From NCBI GenBank assembly GCA_036389455.1, contig DASVPW010000115.1, forward strand, positions 1-64,000: DNA of 64,000 nt, written 5' to 3'. This DNA is from JAJKJG01 sp036389455. Lineage in GTDB: Bacteria; Pseudomonadota; Alphaproteobacteria; Rhizobiales; Beijerinckiaceae. Of the stretch, positions 8,222 through 16,638 are shown one piece after another. Under the pieces are notes generated by a model that did no database searches, was not told the DNA's origin, and saw only the letters and a list, made by a program, of their open reading frames with translations. Position 1 is the first letter of the stretch. Each line of letters opens with the position of its first letter. The position numbers were made by a program, and so were the translations under genes.

Positions 8222-9402
8222 CCCTCCACGTCCCCATCACCGAGAAGGCCGCCGCCGCGGTCATCGCCGACGCCGCGGCGCGGCGGGCGCCGCTCATGGT
8301 CGCGGGGGGCGGCACGAAGAGCGCGGTCGGGCGGCCGGCGCAGGCCGAGGCGACCCTGTCGTCGGCGGGGCTCACGGGCGTCACCCTGTACGAGCCGGCC
8401 GAGCTCGTGATCGCGGCCCGGGCCGGGACGCCCCTCGCCGAGGTCGTCCGCACGCTCGCCGAGAAGGGCCAGGAGCTGCCCTTCGAGCCCGCCGACTGGC
8501 GCGCCCTCCTCGGCTCGACCGGCGAGCCGACGATCGGCGCGGTCGCAGCCGCGAACCTCTCGGGGCCGCGCCGGATCATGGCCGGCGCCGCGCGGGACAG
8601 CCTCATCGGCGTGCGCTTCCTCAACGGGCGGGCCGAGCCGGTCAAGTCCGGCGGGCGCGTCATGAAGAACGTCACCGGCCTCGACCTCGTGAAGCTGATC
8701 GCCGGCTCCTGGGGGACGCTGGGCTTCCTGACCGAGGTCACCTTCAAGGTGCTGCCGCGCCCGGAGCGCGCCGCGACCCTCGTGCTCTCAGGGCTCGACG
8801 ACGCCCGCGCCGTCGAGGCGCTCTGCGCCGCCGTCGCCTCGCCCTTCGAGGCGACCGGCGCGGCGCATCTCCCGGCGGGCCTCGACGGCGACGCCCGCAC
8901 GCTGATCCGCATCGAGGGCTTTTCGGTCTCGGTCGACTACCGCCTCGGCGAGCTGAAGCGCCTGCTCAGGCCCTATGGCCCGGCCGAGGTCATGGAGGGC
9001 GAGGCCGCCGCGGCGCTGTGGCGCGCGGTCCGCGACGCGACGCTCCTCGCCGAGCCGCGCGACCGGGCGGTATGGCGCGTCTCGACCGCACCCATGAACG
9101 GCCCGGCGCTCGCGGCCGCGGTCGCCCACGCGACGGACGCGCGCTGGTTCTACGACTGGAGCGGCGGCCTGATCTGGCTCTCGGCCGACGCCCGCGGCGA
9201 CGCAGGCGCGGCGGCGGTGCGCGACGCCGTCAAGGCGCAGGGCGGCCACGCGACCCTCCTGCGCGCGCCCCCCGAGGTCCGCGCCGCCATCGCCGTCTTC
9301 GAGCCCCTTTCCGAGCCGCTGATGCGCATCACCCGCGACATCAAGGCCGCGTTCGACCCGGCCGGCGTGCTCAACCCGGGGCGGATGTATGCGGGGGTGT
9401 GA
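8218..9402 (+). CDS. glcE: Glycolate oxidase FAD-binding subunit GlcE
   Basis: 394 residues, as expected for GlcE. It has the FAD-binding half domain with VAGGGTKSAVGRP near 25-37, EPADWRALLGSTGEPTIG and KNVTGLDLVKLIAGSWGTLG. The C-terminal end FDPAGVLNPGRMYAGV is typical. GlcE forms the membrane-associated glycolate dehydrogenase complex with GlcD and GlcF. The start overlaps the toxin stop by four bases, so its translation probably depends on ribosomes finishing the toxin. This is an unusual arrangement for a metabolic subunit. Confidence 0.92.
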   Translation: MTLHVPITEKAAAAVIADAAARRAPLMVAGGGTKSAVGRPAQAEATLSSAGLTGVTLYEPAELVIAARAGTPLAEVVRTLAEKGQELPFEPADWRALLGSTGEPTIGAVAAANLSGPRRIMAGAARDSLIGVRFLNGRAEPVKSGGRVMKNVTGLDLVKLIAGSWGTLGFLTEVTFKVLPRPERAATLVLSGLDDARAVEALCAAVASPFEATGAAHLPAGLDGDARTLIRIEGFSVSVDYRLGELKRLLRPYGPAEVMEGEAAAALWRAVRDATLLAEPRDRAVWRVSTAPMNGPALAAAVAHATDARWFYDWSGGLIWLSADARGDAGAAAVRDAVKAQGGHATLLRAPPEVRAAIAVFEPLSEPLMRITRDIKAAFDPAGVLNPGRMYAGV

Positions 9403-9479
9403 GGGCGACGCGGAGCAAAATCCCCGCATATAGCTGGATTGCATGAGCGTCCGCTGCGCAAGAGAAGAGTAACATCGGA

Positions 9480-10025
9480 ATGCCGATCGACCGCGCCCGA
9501 GTCCTCGCGATCTTCGAAGCCTTGGGAGGCAGCTTGTCTCAGCCGACGACGCTTTGCCTGATCGGCAGCACGCCGGCGATCATGCTCGGGCAGGACGAGC
9601 GCCAGACTCAGGACATCGACGTATGGCATCCCGCTTCCCACTATGACGCGGGCGAGTTGGCCCAGGCCTGCCGCGGCATGGGCGTCCTGTTCGATCCGAA
9701 GAGCGATCTGGATCCGGAGGCTGTCTACATCCAGATCGTCCGCCCCGGGATCGTGTCCCTGCCGACGACGATCGAGATCGAGACGATCGGACAGTTCGGC
9801 AAGCTCGCGATCGCCATGCCGCCGCCGGCGATCATCGCGGCGGCGAAGCTGACCCGCGCGAGCGAGCGCGACATCGAGGACGTGGCATGGTGGGTCCGGC
9901 AGCGCGCCCTCGACCTCGATGCGGTGGAAGAGGCTATCGGCCTGCTGCCGCGGACGGTTGACCGCGAGACGGCGCGGGACAACATGGTGGTCGTCAGGCT
10001 CGTCACCACGAAAGGCCGGAAATGA
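9480..10025 (+). CDS. Nucleotidyltransferase-like protein (DUF6036-type), putative toxin
   Basis: 181 residues. The segment LCLIGSTPAIML followed by TQDIDVWHP fits the minimal nucleotidyltransferase signature GS...DxD. The later KLTRASERDIEDVAWWV matches the helix seen in DUF6036/AbiEii-like proteins. Some members of this superfamily are toxins that modify tRNA. It overlaps the next small gene by ATGA and sits in the glcE-glcF gap. The toxin role is inferred from size, pairing and context. It could instead be a domesticated housekeeping nucleotidyltransferase. Confidence 0.62.
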   Translation: MPIDRARVLAIFEALGGSLSQPTTLCLIGSTPAIMLGQDERQTQDIDVWHPASHYDAGELAQACRGMGVLFDPKSDLDPEAVYIQIVRPGIVSLPTTIEIETIGQFGKLAIAMPPPAIIAAAKLTRASERDIEDVAWWVRQRALDLDAVEEAIGLLPRTVDRETARDNMVVVRLVTTKGRK

Positions 10026-10318
10026 CGCGATCCGCCCGTGCGCGCCATGCCGAGGCGCTCGACGTCCTGCTCCGCGGCCGCATCGCGAAGGTCGTCCGGG
10101 ATCGCGACTGGGATCTGCTCGAGGAGGTCGCGCGGCTCGCGCAGGGCGACGCGCCGCCGGATCTCGCGGCAACGGACCCGGCCCTCTTTCAGGCCTGGCG
10201 CGAGGCCGTGACCCGGTTCCATAAGGCCGGCTGGACCAACATGACGCCGGAGCGCGTCGCGGATGTCAGGCGCGATGCCGTCCGGGCCGAAGCGGCGCCG
10301 GCTGCCCGCACCCGCTGA
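10022..10318 (+). CDS. Small partner of the nucleotidyltransferase-like gene, unknown
   Basis: 98 residues, basic, Ala/Arg-rich and probably all-helical: LDVLLRGRIAKVVRDRDWDLLEEVARLA, with a central FQAWREAVTRFHKAGW. No known domain is recognised. It starts inside the stop of the preceding gene (ATGA) and ends eight bases before glcF. Tight coupling suggests the two act together, as cognate antitoxin or regulatory subunit. That is inference from layout only. It may alternatively be the N-terminal regulatory gene of a wider, unnamed pair family. Confidence 0.55.
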   Translation: MTRSARARHAEALDVLLRGRIAKVVRDRDWDLLEEVARLAQGDAPPDLAATDPALFQAWREAVTRFHKAGWTNMTPERVADVRRDAVRAEAAPAARTR

Positions 10319-10326
10319 GCCGTTCC

Positions 10327-11682
10327 ATGCAGACCAACTTCGCCCCCGAGCAGCTCCGCGATCCGGCGATGCGGTCGTCGGAGAAGATCTTGAGGACCTG
10401 CGTCCACTGCGGCTTCTGCACCGCGACCTGCCCGACCTATCTGCTCCTCGGCGACGAGCTCGATAGCCCGCGGGGCCGCATCTACCTCATCAAGGAGATG
10501 TTCGAGCAGGGGCAGCCCGCCTCGCCGCAGGTGGTCAAGCACATCGACCGCTGCCTGTCGTGCCTGTCCTGCATGACGACCTGCCCGTCGGGGGTGCACT
10601 ACATGCACCTCGTCGACCATGCCCGGGCCTACATCGAGGAGACGCACTGGCGGCCGTGGCACGACCGCGTGGTGCGCGCGCTCCTCGCCAAGGTGCTGCC
10701 CTATCCGGCCCGCTTCCGCCTCGCCATGACGGCGGCAACCTTAGGAAAGCCGTTCCGCGGCCTCTTCGGGCGGCTGCCGCGGGTCGGCAACCGGCTTGCC
10801 GCCATGCTGGAGCTCGCGCCCGCCCGCGTACCCGCGCGCTCGCCCTTCGCGCGGCCGGGCGTGTGGAAGGCGCAAGCGCCGCGGCGCGGGCGGGTCGCGA
10901 TCCTCTCGGGCTGCGCCCAGCCGGTGCTCAACCCGAACTTCAACGAGGCCGCGATCCGGCTCCTCAACCGGCACGGCATCGAGGTCGTGCTGCCCGAGGG
11001 CGAGGGCTGCTGCGGGGCGCTCGTCCACCACATGGGCCGCGACCGCGAGGCGCTCGCCTTCGCGAGGCGCAACATCAACGCCTGGACGGCCGAGATCGAG
11101 CGGGGCCTCGACGCGATCGTGATCACGGCGTCCGGCTGCGGCACCACCATCAAGGACTACGGCTTCCTGTTCCGCGACGATCCTGCCTATGCCGAGAAGG
11201 CGCGGCGGGTGTCGGAGCTTGCGAAGGACATCACCGAATACGTGGCGTCCATCGGCCTCGCCGCGCCGGTGCGCGATACCGGCCTCGTCGTCGCCTACCA
11301 CTCCGCCTGCTCGATGCAGCACGGCCAGCAAATCCGCGAGGAGCCGAAGAAGCTCCTGAAGAAGGCCGGCTTCACGGTGAAGGACGTGCCCGAGGGCCAC
11401 ATCTGCTGCGGCTCGGCCGGCACCTACAACCTGCTCCAGCCCGAGATCGCTTCGCAACTGCGGGCCCGCAAGGTCGCGAACATCGAGCGGGTCGGGCCCG
11501 ACCTCGTCGCCACCGGCAACATCGGCTGCATGACCCAGATCGGGAAGGGCACCGCCCTCCCGATCGTCCACACGGTCGAGCTCCTCGACTGGGCGACCGG
11601 CGGGCCGGTGCCGGAGGTCCTTCGGAAGGCGGGCCTCGCGGAGCGCACCGTCGCAAGCGACCGGCCGATGGCGGCGGAGTAG
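10327..11682 (+). CDS. glcF: Glycolate oxidase iron-sulfur subunit GlcF
   Basis: 451 residues. Two 4Fe-4S ferredoxin motifs lie near the N-terminus, CVHCGFCTATCP at about 22-33 and CLSCLSCMTTCPSG near 78. Two CCG domains follow, SGCAQPVLNPNFNEAA and GEGCCGALVHH, then YHSACSMQHGQ and HICCGSAGTYNLLQ. It passes electrons from GlcD/GlcE to the quinone pool. It ends the glc cluster and is convergent with the MaoC gene 19 bases downstream. No classical terminator is visible between them. Confidence 0.93.
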   Translation: MQTNFAPEQLRDPAMRSSEKILRTCVHCGFCTATCPTYLLLGDELDSPRGRIYLIKEMFEQGQPASPQVVKHIDRCLSCLSCMTTCPSGVHYMHLVDHARAYIEETHWRPWHDRVVRALLAKVLPYPARFRLAMTAATLGKPFRGLFGRLPRVGNRLAAMLELAPARVPARSPFARPGVWKAQAPRRGRVAILSGCAQPVLNPNFNEAAIRLLNRHGIEVVLPEGEGCCGALVHHMGRDREALAFARRNINAWTAEIERGLDAIVITASGCGTTIKDYGFLFRDDPAYAEKARRVSELAKDITEYVASIGLAAPVRDTGLVVAYHSACSMQHGQQIREEPKKLLKKAGFTVKDVPEGHICCGSAGTYNLLQPEIASQLRARKVANIERVGPDLVATGNIGCMTQIGKGTALPIVHTVELLDWATGGPVPEVLRKAGLAERTVASDRPMAAE

Positions 11683-11701
11683 GCTCCCTGGAGAGCGGAC
11701 C

Positions 11702-12160
11702 TCACCAGTAGTGCACCGCGATCGTCTCGGCGACGCAGGCGGGGCGCTCGGAGCCTTCGATCTCGACCGTGGTCTGCAGGGTGGCGCGCAAGGCCCCGCC
11801 CGCCATCGGCTCGGCTCCGAGGAGGCGGATGCGGCCGCGAAGGCGCGAGCCGACGATCACCGGAGCCGGGAAGCGCACCCGGTTCGAGCCGTAGTTGACG
11901 CTTTGGCGCACGCCGTCGAGGCGGATCACGTCGTAGATGAACACCGGCAGCATGGAGAGCGTGAGATAGCCGTGCGCCACCGTCGCGCCATAGGGCGATT
12001 CCCGGCGGGCGCGTCCTGCGTCGACGTGGATCCACTGCCGGTCGCCGGTGGCTTCCGCGAAGGCGTCGATGCGCGCCTGGGTCACCTCGACCCAGCGGCT
12101 CGACCCGAGCTCCGTCCCCACCGCAGCCGCCATCTCGGCGGCGCTCGAAAACACCCGCAT
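11702..12160 (-). CDS. MaoC-family (R)-specific hydratase
   Basis: 152 residues from the chosen start. The hot-dog fold hydratase signature is clear: FAEATGDRQWIHVD with the Asp/His catalytic pair, then SPYGATVAHGYLTLSMLPVF. Family members hydrate enoyl-CoA to (R)-3-hydroxyacyl-CoA. The ATG at 12160 is preferred over 12172 because GGAGAGG lies just upstream of it. The gene is monocistronic and divergent from the Liv transporter. The chain length preferred is unknown. Confidence 0.86.
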   Translation of the reverse strand: MRVFSSAAEMAAAVGTELGSSRWVEVTQARIDAFAEATGDRQWIHVDAGRARRESPYGATVAHGYLTLSMLPVFIYDVIRLDGVRQSVNYGSNRVRFPAPVIVGSRLRGRIRLLGAEPMAGGALRATLQTTVEIEGSERPACVAETIAVHYW

Positions 12161-12304
12161 CGACCTCTCCATCCGCAGCGACGCTCATAGCACGGGGGCC
12201 GGGCCTCCCGAGAATCCGCTTGACGGTTGGGAAGCGCAAAGAGACGCTGCCCGGGAACGCGAGCCCGGGCCTGTCCGGCATAATCGCGGATCTGGAGAGG
12301 AAAC

Positions 12305-13543
12305 ATGAGGATCATGCCAAAGGCGCTTCTTGGCGCCGCCTTCGCGCTCGCGGCGGTTCCCGCTGCGCTCCCCGCCGCCGCCCAGGACACCATCAAGATC
12401 GGCTACATCGACCCCTTGTCCGGCGCCTTCGCCAACGTCGGCGAGCTCGGCGTCCACCATTTCCAGTTCGTCATGGACCGGATCAACGCCAAGGGCGGCG
12501 TCTTGGGCAAGAAGCTCGAGCTCGTGCCCCTCGACTCGAAGGCGAACCCGCAGGACACGCAGATCGCGCTGAAGAAGGTGATCGACGACAACATCCGCTT
12601 CGTCCTCCAGGGCAACGGCTCGAACGTCGCCCACGCCATCGTCGACACGCTGGCGAAGCACAACGAGCGCGAGCCGGCAAAGAGCGTGCTGTTCCTCAAC
12701 TACGCCGCCGTCGACCCGGCGCTGACGAACGACAAATGCTCGTTCTGGCACTTCCGTTTCGACGCCGACGCCGACATGAAGATGGAGGCGCTGACGAACT
12801 TCATGGCGAAGCAGCAGGGGATCAAGAAGGTCTACCTCATCAACCAGGACTACTCCTTCGGCAAGGCGGTGGCGGCCGCCGCGACCGAGATGATGAAGAA
12901 GAAGCGCCCGGACGTGCAGATCGTCGGCGAGGAGCTGCACCCCTTGGGCAAGGTGCAGGACTTCACGCCTTACGTCGCCAAGATCAAGGCGTCCGGCGCC
13001 GACTCGGTCATCACCGGCTACTGGGGCAACGACCTCTCGCTCCTGGTGAAGGCCGCGAAGGACGCCGGGCTTCCCGTCGACTGGTACACCTACTACGCCG
13101 GCGGCCTCTCGACCCCCGCCGCCATCGGCCAGGCCGGCAAGGACCGGGTGAAGCAGATCTCCGAGTGGCACTCGAACGTCGAGGGCGCGACCCTCGACGA
13201 GGAGGTCGAGGCCTACAAGAAGAAGTACAACGAGGACTTCTATTATCTGCGCACCCGCAACCTCATCGAGATGTTCGCGAAGGCGGTCGAGCAGGCGAAG
13301 TCGGCGGACCCGGTCGCGGTCGCGAAGGCGCTGGAGGGCATGAAGCACCAGAGCCCGACCGGCGAGATCACGATGCGGGCCGACAACCACCAGCTCCTCC
13401 AGCCGATGTTCGTCTCGACCATGTCGGCCGGCATGAAGCGCGACGTCGAGAACACCGGCCTCGGCTTCAAGACCGACGGCCGCATCGAGGCCAAGGACAC
13501 CGAGACCCCGACCACCTGCAAGATGAAGCGGCCGAGCGCTTGA
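12305..13543 (+). CDS. Branched-chain amino acid-type ABC transporter, periplasmic binding protein
   Basis: 412 residues with a Sec signal peptide, MRIMPKALLGAAFALAAVPA, cleaved after PAAAQ. The mature protein begins with DTIKIGYIDPLSGAFANVGE, the peripla_BP_6/LivJ pattern. Binding-site features include QGNGSNVAHAI and VITGYWGNDLSLL. It captures substrate for the permeases and ATPases encoded next. GGAGAGG precedes the start. The ligand may be a branched-chain amino acid or an aromatic or amide compound; the family is broad. A palindromic repeat separates it from livH. Confidence 0.9.
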   Translation: MRIMPKALLGAAFALAAVPAALPAAAQDTIKIGYIDPLSGAFANVGELGVHHFQFVMDRINAKGGVLGKKLELVPLDSKANPQDTQIALKKVIDDNIRFVLQGNGSNVAHAIVDTLAKHNEREPAKSVLFLNYAAVDPALTNDKCSFWHFRFDADADMKMEALTNFMAKQQGIKKVYLINQDYSFGKAVAAAATEMMKKKRPDVQIVGEELHPLGKVQDFTPYVAKIKASGADSVITGYWGNDLSLLVKAAKDAGLPVDWYTYYAGGLSTPAAIGQAGKDRVKQISEWHSNVEGATLDEEVEAYKKKYNEDFYYLRTRNLIEMFAKAVEQAKSADPVAVAKALEGMKHQSPTGEITMRADNHQLLQPMFVSTMSAGMKRDVENTGLGFKTDGRIEAKDTETPTTCKMKRPSA

Positions 13544-13548
13544 TCTCC

Positions 13549-13650
13549 CTCTCCCGCTTGCGGGAGAGGGCCGGGGTGAGGGGGGAGGCCGGCGCTGGCC
13601 CTCACCCGGTCGGCTCCGCCGACTCGATCTCTCCCGCTGCGCGGGAGAGG
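13549..13650. repeat. Palindromic intergenic repeat, CTCTCCC family, copy 2
   Basis: A ~100 bp element with terminal hairpins: CTCTCCCGCTTGCGGGAGAG on the left and CTCTCCCGCTGCGCGGGAGAGG on the right. The centre is GGTGAGGGG...CCTCACCCGGTC. It closely resembles the copy at 38900-39003. Its last bases GGGAGAGG lie four bases before the GTG of livH and would serve as that gene's ribosome-binding site. Confidence 0.85.
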
Positions 13651-13654
13651 TGAC

Positions 13655-14602
13655 GTGGAACTCGTCGTCTTCTCCCTCCTGAACGGGATCCTGTACGGGC
13701 TCCTCCTGTTCATGCTGTCGAGCGGGCTCACCCTCATCTTCAGCATGATGGGCGTCCTGAACTTCGCCCACGCGAGCCTGTTCATGCTCGGCGCCTACCT
13801 CGCCTACCAGATCGGCCGCGTCACCGGCTTCTGGCCGGCGCTCGTGCTCGCGCCCGTGGCCGTCGGTCTCTTCGGGGCCGCGATCGAGCGCTGGGGCCTC
13901 AGGACCGTGCACCGCTTCGGGCACGTCGCCGAGCTCCTCTTCACCTTCGGCTTAGCCCTCCTCATCGAGGAGGCGGTGCAGCTCGTGTGGGGCCGCGCGC
14001 CGGTGCCCTACACAGTGCCGCCCTCCCTCGACTTCTCCGCCTTCACCCTCCTCGGCACGACCTATCCGGCCTACAAGGCCTTCATGGTGGCGGTCTCGGT
14101 CGGCATGTTCGGCCTCCTCGGCCTCGTGCTCAAGAAGACCCGCATCGGCCTCATCATCCAGGCGGCCCTGACCCACCCCGACATGGTGGCGGCGCTCGGA
14201 CACAACGTGCCGCGCGTCTTCATGCTGGTGTTCGGGGTCGGCAGCGCGCTCGCGGGGCTCGCCGGCGTGATCGGCGGCTTCGCGCTCGTGACCTCGCCCG
14301 GCATGGCTCGCACGCTCGGGCCGATCGTCTTCGTGGTGATCGTCGTCGGCGGCCTCGGGTCGCTCACCGGCGCGTTCGCGGCCTCGCTCCTCATCGGCAT
14401 CGTGCAGACCTTCGCGGTCGCGATCGACGCCTCGCTCGCCGACCTCCTCGCCCAGTTCGGCGTCGCGGTCAGCCGCCGCGACGCCCTCTACGACCTGTGG
14501 AAGATCAAGCTCGCCCAGCTCGCCCCGGTGCTGCCCTACTTCCTCCTCGTCCTGATGCTGATCCTGCGCCCGCGCGGCCTCATGGGGACGCGCGAGACAT
14601 GA
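13655..14602 (+). CDS. livH: Liv-type ABC transporter permease LivH
   Basis: 315 residues, a polytopic inner-membrane protein of the BPD_transp_2 family with about eight hydrophobic helices. Characteristic segments are LNGILYGLLLFMLSSGLTLI, MGVLNFAHASLFMLGAYLA and GGLGSLTGAFAASLLIGI. GTG is the start; GGGAGAGG of the adjoining repeat lies four bases upstream. The stop overlaps the ATG of livM. With LivM it forms the channel for the ligand delivered by the binding protein at 12305-13543. Confidence 0.92.
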   Translation: MELVVFSLLNGILYGLLLFMLSSGLTLIFSMMGVLNFAHASLFMLGAYLAYQIGRVTGFWPALVLAPVAVGLFGAAIERWGLRTVHRFGHVAELLFTFGLALLIEEAVQLVWGRAPVPYTVPPSLDFSAFTLLGTTYPAYKAFMVAVSVGMFGLLGLVLKKTRIGLIIQAALTHPDMVAALGHNVPRVFMLVFGVGSALAGLAGVIGGFALVTSPGMARTLGPIVFVVIVVGGLGSLTGAFAASLLIGIVQTFAVAIDASLADLLAQFGVAVSRRDALYDLWKIKLAQLAPVLPYFLLVLMLILRPRGLMGTRET

Positions 14603-15879
14603 GCGAGGCGGCGCTGAGGACGGCCGCACGGCGCGGCGCCCCTACGTGGCTGCGCGCCGCCGCGCCCTGGGCCGTGGCCGTCGCCGCGATCCTCGTCCTG
14701 CCGCATCTCCTCACGACGAGCTTCGGGCGCACGCTCCTCACCGAGATGGGCATCGCGATCGTCTTCGCGGCGGCCTACAACATGCTCCTCGGCGAGACCG
14801 GCATGCTCTCCTTCGGGCACGCGATCTACTTCGGCCTCGGCGGCTACACGGCGATCCACGTGCTGCGCCTCGTCGCGGCGGGCCTGTTCCTGCCGGTCGC
14901 GCTCCTGCCCCTCGTCGGCGGCCTCGGCGGGCTCTTCTTCGGCCTCCTGTTCGGCTACCTCTCGACAAGGCGGGCCGGCACCGCCTTCGCCATGATCACG
15001 CTCGGGCTGATGGAGCTCGTCGTGGCCCTGGCCTTGATCTTCGACCACGTGTTCGGCGGCGAGGAGGGAATCGGCGGCGACCGCACCTCCGGCCCCGCCC
15101 TCTTCGGCGTCACCTTCGGCTCGCAGGTCGAGGTCTATTACCTGATCGCGGCCTGGATGCTGGCAAGCCTCGTGCTGATGCGCGCCTTCACCCGCACGCC
15201 CGTCGGGCGGCTCTGCAACGCGGTTCGCGACAACCCGGAGCGGGTGCAGTTCCTCGGCTACGATCCCGCCCGCATCCGCCTCATCGCCTTTTCGGTGTCG
15301 AGCTTCTTCGCCGGGGTCGCGGGCGGGCTCTTCGCCGTGAACTACGAGCTCATGGCGATCAACAGCCTCGGGGCCGAGCGCTCGGCCCTCGTCCTGCTCA
15401 TGGCCTACATCGGCGGCATCGGCTCCTTCCTCGGGCCGATCCTCGGCGCCGTGCTCGTGACCTTCCTGCAGGTCGCGCTCAGCGACTACACCCAGGCCTG
15501 GCTGCTCTACCTCGGCCTGTTCTTCGTCCTCGTCACCCTCTTCGCCCCGAACGGCCTCGTCGGGCTCGTCCTCATGCACGGCCCGATCGCCCGCGCCGGG
15601 CTCCTGCACCGCCTTGCCCCTGCCTATGCCCTCGCCCTCATGCCGGCGGCGCTGCTGGCGGCCGGCGCGATCGCGGTCGTCGAGATCGGCTACCGCCTCA
15701 CGATCCGCCCCGAGCTCGGCGCCGCCATGCGGCTCTTCGGCGTCGCCTTCGACGCGAAGAGCCCCGGAACCTGGATCGCGTGTCTTGTGCTGATCGCCGC
15801 CGGCGCGGCCGGCCTGCGCCTCGTCGCGCCGCACGTCGCGGCGCGCTGGTCCGAGGCGCTTGCGGAGGCGCGGGCATGA
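14599..15879 (+). CDS. livM: Liv-type ABC transporter permease LivM
   Basis: 426 residues starting MSEAALRTAARRGAPTWLRA. About nine or ten hydrophobic helices; family segments are AAYNMLLGETGMLSFGHAIY, RDNPERVQFLGYDPARIRLI and AYIGGIGSFLGPILGAVLV. The C-terminal ~100 residues add two more helices and an extension beyond typical LivM. The start overlaps livH by ATGA and the end overlaps livG by ATGA. It is the second channel subunit. Confidence 0.92.
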   Translation: MSEAALRTAARRGAPTWLRAAAPWAVAVAAILVLPHLLTTSFGRTLLTEMGIAIVFAAAYNMLLGETGMLSFGHAIYFGLGGYTAIHVLRLVAAGLFLPVALLPLVGGLGGLFFGLLFGYLSTRRAGTAFAMITLGLMELVVALALIFDHVFGGEEGIGGDRTSGPALFGVTFGSQVEVYYLIAAWMLASLVLMRAFTRTPVGRLCNAVRDNPERVQFLGYDPARIRLIAFSVSSFFAGVAGGLFAVNYELMAINSLGAERSALVLLMAYIGGIGSFLGPILGAVLVTFLQVALSDYTQAWLLYLGLFFVLVTLFAPNGLVGLVLMHGPIARAGLLHRLAPAYALALMPAALLAAGAIAVVEIGYRLTIRPELGAAMRLFGVAFDAKSPGTWIACLVLIAAGAAGLRLVAPHVAARWSEALAEARA

Positions 15880-16628
15880 CGGCGCCGGCCCTCGAGCTGC
15901 GCCAAGTGCGCAAGAGCTTCGGCGCGACCGCCATCATCCGCGGCGTCGACCTTGCCATCGCCCGCGGCGAGCGCCACGCCCTCATCGGCCCGAACGGCGC
16001 CGGTAAGTCGACGCTGTTCCACCTGATCACCGGGCGCTTCCCCGCAAGCTCCGGCGCGATCCGCCTGAACGGCGAGGACGTGACGGGGCTCTCCCCCTTC
16101 GCGATCTACCGCCGCGGGCTCGCCCGCAGCTTCCAGATCACCAACATCTTCCCGCGCATGTCCGTGTACGAGAACCTGCGCTGCGCCGTGCTGTGGTCGC
16201 TCGGCCACGGCTACTCGTTCTGGCGCCCCATCGGCCGCATGCACGACGTGGCCGAGCGCGCCGGGACGGTCTTGGAGCGCATCGGCCTGACGCGCCGCCG
16301 CGACGTGCCGGCGGGCCTCCTCGCCTACGCCGAGCAGCGGGCGCTCGAGATCGGCCTCGCGATTGCCGGCGAGCCCGACATCCTCCTCCTCGACGAGCCG
16401 ACCGCCGGCATGAGCCACGGCGAGGCCGAGCACGCCGTCGACCTCATCCGGCGCGTGAGCGAGGGCCGAACCCTCCTCATCGTCGAGCACGACATGGCCG
16501 TGGTGTTCGGCCTCGCCGACCGCATCTCGGTGCTGGTCTACGGCGAGGTCATCGCGAGCGATCAGCCTGAGCGGATCAAGGCGAACCGCGCCGTGCAGGA
16601 AGCCTACCTCGGCACGGTGCCGGCATGA
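15876..16628 (+). CDS. livG: Liv-type ABC transporter ATPase LivG
   Basis: 250 residues. Walker A GPNGAGKST lies near 43-51. The signature region is AGLLAYAEQRALEIGLA, the degenerate form usual in LivG. Walker B is ILLLDEPTAGM and the switch histidine is in LLIVEHDM. The ATG overlaps the livM stop. It energises uptake through LivH/LivM with LivF. All catalytic motifs are intact, in contrast with the altered Walker A in livF. Confidence 0.93.
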   Translation: MTAPALELRQVRKSFGATAIIRGVDLAIARGERHALIGPNGAGKSTLFHLITGRFPASSGAIRLNGEDVTGLSPFAIYRRGLARSFQITNIFPRMSVYENLRCAVLWSLGHGYSFWRPIGRMHDVAERAGTVLERIGLTRRRDVPAGLLAYAEQRALEIGLAIAGEPDILLLDEPTAGMSHGEAEHAVDLIRRVSEGRTLLIVEHDMAVVFGLADRISVLVYGEVIASDQPERIKANRAVQEAYLGTVPA

Positions 16629-16638
16629 GGTGCCCGGC

